Source: Deltaproteobacteria bacterium (GTDB lineage: Bacteria > Desulfobacterota > Syntrophobacteria > BM002). Taken from it: a DNA stretch of 34,244 nucleotides. The translations under genes were made by a program, and so were the position numbers. The stretch lies in assembly GCA_022340745.1 (NCBI GenBank), contig JAJDNL010000025.1, forward strand, positions 1 to 34,244. Direction: 5' to 3'. How positions within the stretch are numbered: the stretch's first letter is position 1; every line of letters starts with the position of its first letter. The notes under the pieces are model-generated. The model ran no database searches. It worked only from the letters and a program-made list of their open reading frames with translations, and had not been told where the DNA came from. Positions 1-6,498 of the stretch are shown here, piece by piece.

Positions 1-2
1 AG

Positions 3-32
3 CTGGAGCCTGCCGGCATCGATATCTACTAA
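3..32 (+). CDS. C-terminal tail of an upstream gene (partial)
   Basis: The first bases read in frame as LEPAGIDIY followed by TAA at 30-32, which would be the last nine codons of a gene that starts outside the window. It lies 25 bases before the next start. Nine codons are too few to identify a family, and the reading frame is supported only by the stop codon and the lack of other coding signal. Confidence 0.3.
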   Translation: MEPAGIDIY

Positions 33-57
33 TTTTTTACGTTTTAGGGAGAACATT

Positions 58-555
58 ATGGTACCACCCTTTGACTCCGACTCAGATGAAAGAGAAAAGC
101 CAAGCTGGCGTGAGATTGACCGCAAACGCGACCGCAGTCGCCACGTGAGCCGTGATGAACACAGCCGAAGCGCGAAATCGCTCCAATCCACTTGGGCCAA
201 AGAGCAATACCTGAAAGAAGTGGACAAGCTATTCCAGGGGAAAAAAGGCCGCAAGGAGCATAAGGCGGCGCTCAATGCCATCCACAACAACTACGGCACC
301 GGCAAGTTTACCAGTTCAGTGAAGAAGTATCTTGAAAAGTACGGCATCCCTGACGATTGGAGCACCTTGATGCTTCTGCTTGATTACAAGAACGACGAAG
401 TGTTGGTGCAGGTCATCGAGGCCCTCAAAGACATGGCGCCTGAGCGATCCCGGGTGGAAAGGCAGGGTTTCAAAGACAAGTTGGAAATCCTTGCCATAAC
501 CGCTTCAAGTTCCACGATCATTTCTCTGGCGGAAAAGGTGTCCGGGGAGCTATAG
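58..555 (+). CDS. Conserved-looking hypothetical protein upstream of polA
   Basis: A 165-residue soluble protein with no signal peptide or membrane helix. Residues 1-45 are very rich in Arg, Lys, Asp, Glu and Ser and look disordered. Residues 45-160 look helical and resemble a small helical-repeat (HEAT-like) fold, with the segment around YGIPDDWSTLMLLLDYKNDEVLVQ the most ordered in appearance. The ATG follows an AGGGAGA ribosome site at 47-53. The stop at 553-555 is three bases before the GTG of polA, so the two are almost certainly co-transcribed. I do not recognise a named family; a DNA-associated role is only guilt by association with polA and the basic N-terminus. Confidence 0.75.
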   Translation: MVPPFDSDSDEREKPSWREIDRKRDRSRHVSRDEHSRSAKSLQSTWAKEQYLKEVDKLFQGKKGRKEHKAALNAIHNNYGTGKFTSSVKKYLEKYGIPDDWSTLMLLLDYKNDEVLVQVIEALKDMAPERSRVERQGFKDKLEILAITASSSTIISLAEKVSGEL

Positions 556-558
556 AAC

Positions 559-3252
559 GTGGTGGTGGCAAAAAAGGATACACTTTACCTTATCGACGGC
601 AACTCCTACATCTACAGGGCATTTTATGGAGTGCGCCATCTCAGTACCTCCACTGGAATTCCCACCAACGCCATCTATGGTTTCGGCAATATGCTCAACC
701 GGGTCCTTAGGGAAAAAAGTCCTATCTATATGGCTATTGCCTTGGATGCACCAGGTCCTACCTTTCGCCACGATCTCAGCCCTGATTACAAGGCCAATCG
801 CCCTCGAATGCCGGAAGACCTCTCAGAGCAGATTCCATTTATAAAAAGACTGATTACTGCCCTTGGGATACCATATATGGAGATCCCCGGGTATGAAGCC
901 GACGACATCATTGGCACTCTGGCGACGTGGGCCAGCGACCAGGGAGCAGAAGTGGTTATGATCTCTGGAGATAAAGATCTGCTGCAGTTGGTAAGCCCAA
1001 AAGTTCATATGTGGGACAGCATGAAAGATGAGGTTTTTGGTCCTGCGGAAGTAGAAAAGCGCTTTGGAGTTCCCGCTTCCCAGGTGGTGGAAGTAATGGG
1101 GTTGACAGGAGACAGCAGTGACAACATACCCGGCGTCCCCGGAATTGGCCCCAAGACTGCCCAGAGATTGATTAAGGAATTTGGCAGTATTGAAAACCTG
1201 CTGTCAGCTTTGGATAAGGTCAGCAAGGAGAAAGAACGCAAGAGACTGGAAGCGCACTCAGAGCAGGCCATTATGTCGCGGACACTCGCTGAGATAAAAT
1301 GCGACGTGCCGCTGGATAAAGATTGGCAAGAGTTTGAGTTGGGGGAAGCTGACCGGGATGATCTCAGTAACCTATACCGTGAACTGGAATTCAAAAAACT
1401 CCTTCAGGAACTGGAGGGGTCCGAGGCCAGTGTTGCAGCTGAGGAAATCAGGCGTGACCACCAGCTGGTTACAACACCTGATGGACTGGAACAGATACTG
1501 TCCCAGATTCGCAAGTCTCCTAAGATGGCATTCAGTGTGATGATCTCCGATGAGGATTCTTTTAAGTTTGATCTTATGGGTCTCGCTCTGGCCTGGGGGC
1601 CGGAGCAAGGTTGTTACCTCCCACTGAGCCACCAGGCTGAATCCAGCTCCGCCAGCTTGGATCAATCTGAGGTCATGACTTTGCTGGCTCCAATACTGAG
1701 CGATCCTCGTGTCCAGAAGGTTATCCACAACAGTAAACAGGCCTGGATCATTCTGAATAGTTTGGGTGTCGAACTCTCCGGACTACAGTTTGACACCATG
1801 TTGGGTGCGTATGTCTTGGATCCCAGCAAGAGGGTGCAAAATCTTGAGGTTTTGGCCCGAGAACATCTTGATGTTTCCTTACTTGCTTTCGAAGACCTGG
1901 TGGGAACCGGCAAAAAGCGGCGTAGTATAACCAGCGTACCCCTGGAACAGGTATCGAGCTATGCTGGAGATCAGGCGGTTTTTGCCCTGCAGCTCGCTGA
2001 GATTTTAGATGAGCAAATAAAGGCGGCCAATCAAGAGACTCTCTTCAACGACATTGAACTCCCCCTGGTCAAGGTGCTGGCTCGCATGGAAATAAGAGGG
2101 GTGAAGGTGGATGTTAAGCGGTTGGATGTACTTGCGAAAGGTTTCAGCGAACGGCTGGAGGTGAGCACTGAGAAAATCTACGATATGGCAGGGGAGCCCT
2201 TTAATATCAATTCGCCACAGCAACTGGGCCGGATTCTCTTCGACAAATTGGGCTTGCCCATGGGCAAGAAAACCAAAACCGGTTACTCAACCTCCATGGA
2301 AGTGCTCTCTTCACTTACGTCGTACCATCCTTTGCCAGGAGAAGTTCTCAACTATCGTAGCCTTATGAAGATGAAAAACACTTACGTGGATGCTCTGCCG
2401 CGAATGGTAAACCCAGGCACGGGGAGGATACATACGTCTTATAATCAGACCGCTACCGTTACTGGCAGGTTAAGCTCCAGCGAGCCAAATCTTCAGAACA
2501 TCCCTGTACGCACCGAAGAAGGCAAAGAAATACGTCGTGCCTTTGTGGCTGACTCCGGCAATGTACTTGTGTCAGCGGACTATTCCCAAATTGAACTGAG
2601 AATCCTGGCACATTATTCGAAAGATGAGGCGCTGCTCGAGGCTTTCAGTAAGGGCGAAGATATTCACCTTCGCACCGCGGCTGAGATTTTCGGGGTTCAG
2701 CCCGATGAAGTCACCGCGGAAATGAGGCGCCAGGCCAAGGCCATTAACTTTGGAATCATCTATGGAATGAGCTCGTTCAGACTTGCCAAGGATTTAGGCA
2801 TACCACAGAAAACAGGCCAAGAGATCATAGAACGTTACTTTGAGCGGTATCAGGGGGTTCATACATACGTGAAAGAGATGCCACAGACAGGCCGCGAGCA
2901 AGGTTTTGTCGCCACCCTGTTCAATCGCAAGAGATTCCTTCCAGACCTCAACAGTAGAAATCGCAACATTCGGCAGTTTGCCGAGCGCACTGCGATAAAT
3001 ACGCCAATTCAAGGCAGCGCAGCAGATATCATCAAGCTTGCCATGATTCGTATTGATGCAGAGCTGGAGCGGAGAGAGCTGCCGGCACGAATGATCATGC
3101 AAGTTCACGATGAGTTGGTTTTGGAAGTGGAGGGAGGCAGTGCTCAGGAAGTGGCACACCTGGTGCAACATGAAATGGAGTCAGTGGCATCTCTTGCTGT
3201 TCCACTGGTGGTAGAGGCAGGGATTGGCGCCAATTGGGACGAAGCACATTGA
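559..3252 (+). CDS. polA: DNA polymerase I with a degenerate proofreading domain
   Basis: An 897-residue family-A DNA polymerase, which fills gaps and removes RNA primers during replication and repair. The 5'-3' exonuclease (residues about 5-290) is intact, with LIDGNSYIYRAF, YEADDIIGTLA and GDSSDNIPGVPGIGPKTA. The polymerase motifs are complete: motif A DYSQIELR (about 674), motif B RRQAKAINFGIIYG and motif C VHDELVLEV. The central 3'-5' exonuclease domain keeps its fold landmarks but lacks its metal ligands. The positions matching E. coli D355, E357, D424 and D501 are S326, M328, A395 and Q472, so proofreading should be absent. The start is GTG at 559, with GGGGAGC about eight bases upstream. 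A second GTG follows directly. Length compares with 928 in E. coli. Confidence 0.97.
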   Translation: MVVAKKDTLYLIDGNSYIYRAFYGVRHLSTSTGIPTNAIYGFGNMLNRVLREKSPIYMAIALDAPGPTFRHDLSPDYKANRPRMPEDLSEQIPFIKRLITALGIPYMEIPGYEADDIIGTLATWASDQGAEVVMISGDKDLLQLVSPKVHMWDSMKDEVFGPAEVEKRFGVPASQVVEVMGLTGDSSDNIPGVPGIGPKTAQRLIKEFGSIENLLSALDKVSKEKERKRLEAHSEQAIMSRTLAEIKCDVPLDKDWQEFELGEADRDDLSNLYRELEFKKLLQELEGSEASVAAEEIRRDHQLVTTPDGLEQILSQIRKSPKMAFSVMISDEDSFKFDLMGLALAWGPEQGCYLPLSHQAESSSASLDQSEVMTLLAPILSDPRVQKVIHNSKQAWIILNSLGVELSGLQFDTMLGAYVLDPSKRVQNLEVLAREHLDVSLLAFEDLVGTGKKRRSITSVPLEQVSSYAGDQAVFALQLAEILDEQIKAANQETLFNDIELPLVKVLARMEIRGVKVDVKRLDVLAKGFSERLEVSTEKIYDMAGEPFNINSPQQLGRILFDKLGLPMGKKTKTGYSTSMEVLSSLTSYHPLPGEVLNYRSLMKMKNTYVDALPRMVNPGTGRIHTSYNQTATVTGRLSSSEPNLQNIPVRTEEGKEIRRAFVADSGNVLVSADYSQIELRILAHYSKDEALLEAFSKGEDIHLRTAAEIFGVQPDEVTAEMRRQAKAINFGIIYGMSSFRLAKDLGIPQKTGQEIIERYFERYQGVHTYVKEMPQTGREQGFVATLFNRKRFLPDLNSRNRNIRQFAERTAINTPIQGSAADIIKLAMIRIDAELERRELPARMIMQVHDELVLEVEGGSAQEVAHLVQHEMESVASLAVPLVVEAGIGANWDEAH

Positions 3253-3256
3253 AGGG

Positions 3257-3400
3257 AATTTCGGATTGCGGATTGCGGATTTGGGAATTAAAAAATTGAG
3301 GAAGAGTATTGAAGATCTTCTTACTAATCGGGAAGGAAGTTTGTCCTTGAATCTCTAAATTCCTAAATCCCTGAATTCCTAAATTGGATTTGGATTCTAG
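3257..3400. repeat. Degenerate intergenic repeats after polA (GATTGCGGAT and AATTCCTAAAT words)
   Basis: Directly after the polA stop the sequence becomes word-repetitive: GGATTGCGGATTGCGGATTT at 3264-3283, then AATTGAGGAAG, and later AATTCCTAAAT-type words near 3358-3385 that are roughly the reverse complement of the earlier AATT-GAGGAA words. The two halves could pair as an imperfect palindrome about 130 bases long. Related words occur in most other gaps of this window. No coding potential is evident. Confidence 0.7.
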
Positions 3401-3428
3401 GAGAGAGCAAGAATCAAGCTGAGGTGAG

Positions 3429-3457
3429 TTGACAAGTAGGAAGTGAAGGATAATAAT
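3429..3457 (+). promoter_or_regulatory. Consensus sigma-70 promoter in front of a structured RNA
   Basis: A perfect -35 box TTGACA (3429-3434), a spacer of exactly 17 bases, and a -10 box AATAAT (3452-3457) that matches TATAAT at five of six positions. Transcription should begin near 3464-3466, a few bases before the 5' arm of the long-range helix that starts at 3471. There is no open reading frame with a ribosome site just downstream, so the promoter fits a stable RNA better than an mRNA. Confidence 0.7.
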
Positions 3458-3470
3458 AGTCCTACTCAAT

Positions 3471-3804
3471 GGAGCCTGCCAATGGTGGGCACAGAAACTG
3501 CGTCCCCGGAGTGCCGCGCCACGTTACGAAAAGACGGCTAGGCACGCAAAGACGTGCCCAGGAGGCGTTGCCGCTTCCGGATCCTGTCTGGAAGAAGAGC
3601 AACCCCGGTCGCCCCGCGAGCCCTGGCCCTCACGGGTGACCGTAAAGAGGCTGGGTAGCGTTCAGAGTTCACCCGCAGACCTGGGCGCGAGAGTCATGCG
3701 GGTTAGGCCCGACCAGAATAATACAACCAGACTACCTGGCGGGCGACAGCAAGTCTGGTATATTGGACGGCTATCAGTTTCTGTGCCTGCCCCTGGCCGG
3801 CTCC
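3471..3804 (+). ncRNA. Unidentified structured RNA, about 334 nt, with a long-range closing helix
   Basis: The ends pair: GGAGCC (3471-3476) with GGCTCC (3799-3804), and GGCACAGAAACTG (3488-3500) with CAGTTTCTGTGCC (3775-3787), a perfect 13-bp helix closing more than 270 bases. Inside are further hairpins: GGCACG/CGTGCC (3541-3546/3553-3558), GTTGC..CTTCC/GGAAG..GCAAC (3567-3578/3590-3603), ACCCGCA/TGCGGGT (3671-3677/3697-3703) and ACCAGACT/AGTCTGGT (3726-3733/3752-3759). A consensus promoter lies at the right distance upstream. I checked by eye for RNase P (AGGAAAGTCC), tmRNA (TTCGA arm and CCA end), SRP RNA (GGTCCGGAAGGAAGC) and c-di-GMP riboswitch signatures and found none. The strand is assigned from the promoter. 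A non-autonomous mobile element with imperfect inverted ends remains possible. Confidence 0.55.
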
Positions 3805-3808
3805 GGGC

Positions 3809-3834
3809 AAAAAAAACCACCCGATTTCGGGTGG
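3809..3834 (-). terminator. Rho-independent terminator for the leftward gene at 3927-4238
   Basis: Read leftward, the stem CCACCCGA/TCGGGTGG (3817-3834) is followed by eight T residues (3809-3816). This is a textbook intrinsic terminator. It ends the leftward transcript just before the end of the rightward structured RNA, so the two units converge here. Another perfect hairpin, GCTCGCA/TGCGAGC (3899-3915), lies between the gene stop and this terminator. Confidence 0.85.
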
Positions 3835-3926
3835 TGCTCATACCCATCCTCTCGCCTATCCTAAAGGATATAGCAAAACCTTTTTCTGGGTCGAACCGGC
3901 TCGCACCCTGCGAGCAAGGGTCAGAA

Positions 3927-4238
3927 CTACTCTTCCTCTTTGAGTTTATCCAGTTCCGATTTCAGTTGTTCAACTTCAGCCTTGTATTTTTCTGCCTCTT
4001 CCTTGTACTGGGGGGTTTCATCGGTGTCCAGAGTCGACGGAAACCCTTCCTCCTTCTTACTGAAATAGGGAAGCTTTTCTTTCACCTCGTCAAATCCGAG
4101 GTAAGCGGCAATGACACCACCAAACAAAAGCATCACAGGCAGAGCTCCTGCCACCAACTGCAGGAATGGCACCCACCAGATGAGCAAGAGAATGACCCCC
4201 AATACCGCTGCAACAATGCCACCGACAAAAACCGCCAT
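3927..4238 (-). CDS. Small membrane protein with two helices and a C-terminal coiled coil
   Basis: A 103-residue protein. Residues 1-22 and 26-48 form two closely spaced hydrophobic segments (including VAAVLGVILLLIWWVPF and a second one ending in GGVIAAYLGF). A charged cytoplasmic tail follows, and residues 75-103 form a heptad-like coiled coil (YKAEVEQLKSELDKLKEEE). There is no recognised family. The start is ATG at 4236-4238, preceded by AAGGAGGA at a normal distance; a nearer upstream ATG is out of frame. The gene stands alone with its own terminator. A scaffold or envelope-stress role is imaginable but nothing in the sequence proves it. Confidence 0.75.
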   Translation of the reverse strand: MAVFVGGIVAAVLGVILLLIWWVPFLQLVAGALPVMLLFGGVIAAYLGFDEVKEKLPYFSKKEEGFPSTLDTDETPQYKEEAEKYKAEVEQLKSELDKLKEEE

Positions 4239-4561
4239 GCCATTTCCTCCTTCTTATAGATAGAACGTATTTACCCACTCACAGAAAAGGGAACATCGCG
4301 ATCCGCTTTTCCGTACGAAAGGCATGAAAAACGCTACTCGTATACCATGAGGCCCAGGGGATTGCAAGACAATTTTGCACTCTGCTGGAGGACATCGGTA
4401 CTATGGACTCGTAGGCCTTGTCCAATAATTGGAGGAATAGACAGGAAAGGTGATTTGGCCTTGTTCGAGAGTCCACTTTTTTCAGAAAAACCTCTTTACA
4501 AGTACAACTTTTCTTACTACAATTCAGTCCATCTCTAGTCCAAGTTTTATCCATGTTTGGC

Positions 4562-4593
4562 TTAGACACAAATGCAGATAGGTAGTTGTCTAA
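4562..4593. promoter_or_regulatory. Inverted repeat upstream of the helix-turn-helix membrane protein (possible operator)
   Basis: The 392-base gap 4239-4630 separates divergent genes and so should hold both promoters. The clearest element is the inverted repeat TTAGACA (4562-4568) and TGTCTAA (4587-4593), with 18 bases between the arms, ending 37 bases before the ATG at 4631. AT-rich sequence around 4591-4605 could include a -10 or -35 box, but no consensus promoter stands out. The repeat could be an operator, perhaps for the DNA-binding protein encoded directly downstream. The rest of the gap shows no repeat or gene. Confidence 0.3.
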
Positions 4594-4630
4594 AATAATT
4601 GTTTGAACCCCTAGAGTAAGGGTGGTGCTC

Positions 4631-6100
4631 ATGGCTAGACCGACGAAAAAAGGTGCTAAAACTGAGGCAGAAGTCGCGGCAGAGGCCAGAAGGAAAAAAG
4701 AGATTCTTGATAAAGTGGCTCAGTCCAACATGCCTACAAAGACAATTCTGAAAGAGTTGGGTATTTCTAGATCCACGTACTACAGCTGGCTGAAGCGTTA
4801 CGAAGAAGAAGGCGATGAGGGGCTGTTGGACAGTCGTTCCTTGACCCAGGACGTAGAGAAAGTGGAAGAAACTGCCCCTGGAGTTGAGGAGGTCCAACCG
4901 CAGCCCCCGACAACAGTGGCAGCGGAGAAGACTATAGAAGAGAAGCTCCCGGAACCAATCGCCGAAGAGGTGATCGAGGAAGAATCCGTATCTCCGCCAG
5001 CGGAGGAACCGGTTGTTACCTCAGCATCGGTTGAAGAGGACGAAGTGGTGCAACCCGAGGAACCAGCTGCTGCCCCACCACCGGTTGAACCGGAGAAAAC
5101 TGAAGAAGTGACCATACCTGAGCCAATGATGTCGCCTGGAGGAACCCAAGCAAAAAAGGGTTTGGGTGGTTACGGGGTCATCGCGGTAATGCTGCTGGTA
5201 GTCGGGCTGCTGCTGAGTATAAGTATTAGTAACCACAGCAGGTACCAATTAAGGAAAAATAGCAATTCCCTCACGCTCTGGAAAGGGAAATTCGCCCCTC
5301 GTGGTTATGAATTGGTGGAAGAGTTCGAACCGGTCGTGGTGGAAGATGCCGATGTGAGTGCACTGACTGGCAGAACCTTCAGCAGTAAGGACGCTGTTAA
5401 CAAGGCTATCTTCGCTTTCTTCATGGACCAGGTAAAGGGAGAGACGGCTCGAGGTGATGAGGCCGATGTCGGTAAGATGAGTCTGATGATAAATAGGGCA
5501 GAAGCCTTTGCAGAAAGCAATGGAACCGGAGACACTAGTCTAAAAGCTATGCGTTTTCAACTCGCCCAACAACGGGTTGGCATGGCTGAACTGGGATTGC
5601 ACAAGGCGTATGAAAAGGCACTGCCTATTTATCAAGAGGCGCTGAAAGCTGGGCTGGCAGATGCCGCCACCCTGGAGGCCAAAGTAGAAACCATGCAAAA
5701 GGCGTTGGGGCTTGTTCCAGTGGTGGCACCCGAAGCACCGGAGCAACAAACCGAAGTCTCTCCAGCAGGGGAAAAAGCAGGCAAAGAAGCTGCAATCACC
5801 GCTCCAGCTGAAACGGTAGCCAAAGAAGCCGAGGCTCCTGCTGCAGCAGAGGAATCAGCCAAAGAAGCCGAGGCTCCTGCTGCAACAGTGGAATCAGCCA
5901 AAGAAGAGGAGACCACTGTAGCTCCTGGAGCTGGAGCCGAAGAAACTCAGGTACCCGCCAAGGTGGAGTCGTCCATTGAGGAAGGTGAAACCGTTTCAGC
6001 GGATACGAAAACAGATGCAAACGCCGTACAAACAAACCAGGGGAAGGAAACCGAGAAACCTACGAGTTTTATGCAGTGGTTGAAATCAAAACAGCAGTAG
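4631..6100 (+). CDS. Membrane-anchored protein with an N-terminal helix-turn-helix domain
   Basis: A 489-residue protein with an unusual plan. Residues 1-70 hold a transposase-like (IS3/helix-turn-helix) domain, with TKTILKELGISRSTYYSWLKRYEEEGDEGLL typical of the recognition helix. Residues 75-170 are an acidic Pro/Glu-rich linker. One membrane helix lies at about 179-199 (VIAVMLLVVGLLLSI). A presumed periplasmic part follows, with a helical region to about 360 and a low-complexity Ala/Glu tail containing near-repeats of AKEAEAPAA. ATG at 4631 is preferred because of AAGGGTGG upstream; GTG at 4622 in the same frame is an alternative. The topology implies a DNA-binding domain in the cytoplasm tethered to the membrane, as in one-component sensors such as CadC or ToxR, but with an unrelated fold. 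The function is unknown. Confidence 0.8.
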   Translation: MARPTKKGAKTEAEVAAEARRKKEILDKVAQSNMPTKTILKELGISRSTYYSWLKRYEEEGDEGLLDSRSLTQDVEKVEETAPGVEEVQPQPPTTVAAEKTIEEKLPEPIAEEVIEEESVSPPAEEPVVTSASVEEDEVVQPEEPAAAPPPVEPEKTEEVTIPEPMMSPGGTQAKKGLGGYGVIAVMLLVVGLLLSISISNHSRYQLRKNSNSLTLWKGKFAPRGYELVEEFEPVVVEDADVSALTGRTFSSKDAVNKAIFAFFMDQVKGETARGDEADVGKMSLMINRAEAFAESNGTGDTSLKAMRFQLAQQRVGMAELGLHKAYEKALPIYQEALKAGLADAATLEAKVETMQKALGLVPVVAPEAPEQQTEVSPAGEKAGKEAAITAPAETVAKEAEAPAAAEESAKEAEAPAATVESAKEEETTVAPGAGAEETQVPAKVESSIEEGETVSADTKTDANAVQTNQGKETEKPTSFMQWLKSKQQ

Positions 6101-6219
6101 GAGGCCGGTCCTGATTTGTTTGTCTCAATCTTCGATTGTTGAGAAGCTAATTCGGACACTAATTTTGCTTCATTAGTTCTATCTGTCCAATATACTGTCC
6201 AGCATAGCCTTGGACTGGA

Positions 6220-6258
6220 GGGCGCTCACCGGGGGTAAGACACCGGGAGGCGCCCTTT
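6220..6258 (+). terminator. Probable terminator after the membrane helix-turn-helix gene
   Basis: GGGCGC (6220-6225) pairs with GCGCCC (6250-6255). Inside this, CCGG pairs with CCGG around a ten-base loop, with a small symmetric internal loop between the two stems. Only three T residues follow, so termination may be weak. It lies 120 bases after the stop at 6100. Confidence 0.45.
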
Positions 6259-6262
6259 CGCA

Positions 6263-6458
6263 TTTCAGATTTGTCATTCTCCAGTAAAAATCTGCAATCT
6301 ACAATCTGCAATCTGAAATGGAGACCGCTCCAAAGGAGCGGACGATTGAAAGGGTTTTCTTTTTGGGATATTTTGAAAATGCTACAGCTCGCCCTGTTGA
6401 AAATGCTACAGCGAGCGCATTCCCCGTCCGCCGAAGGCGGACTGCAGGGAGTTTCAAA
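6263..6458. repeat. GATTGCAGAT-type palindrome plus a second hairpin element before the radical SAM gene
   Basis: 6263-6321 is an imperfect palindrome with CATTTCAGATTT on the left and AATCTGCAATCTGAAATGG on the right. 6373-6458 is a different element: GAAAATGCTACAG occurs twice (about 6375 and 6398), followed by CGAGCGCATTCCCCG, the hairpin TCCGCC-GAA-GGCGGA and CTGCAGGGAGTTTCAA. Pieces of the same element appear at 22418-22592. Together they fill the 398-base gap 6101-6498 apart from the terminator. An open frame through the repeats joins the gene in phase, but it is not conserved-looking protein. Confidence 0.7.
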
Positions 6459-6498
6459 AGAGATCTTTGGGGAGAAGATTGGTGGGAAGCAAAATCTC

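Noticed and set aside
3471-3804. RNase P RNA, tmRNA, 6S RNA, SRP RNA or c-di-GMP riboswitch
   Set aside because: Size and closing helix made these worth checking, but AGGAAAGTCC, the TTCGA/CCA end, GGTCCGGAAGGAAGC and the GEMM core are all absent on both strands by eye. 6S RNA is much shorter.
3636-4259. Rightward 207-codon open frame
   Set aside because: It starts inside the structured RNA, runs across a leftward terminator and lies antisense to the small membrane protein gene, which has a good ribosome site.
6271-6498. N-terminal extension of 76 residues on the radical SAM protein
   Set aside because: The open frame passes through palindromic repeats and lacks family similarity; the family-like start and a purine-rich site are at 6499.
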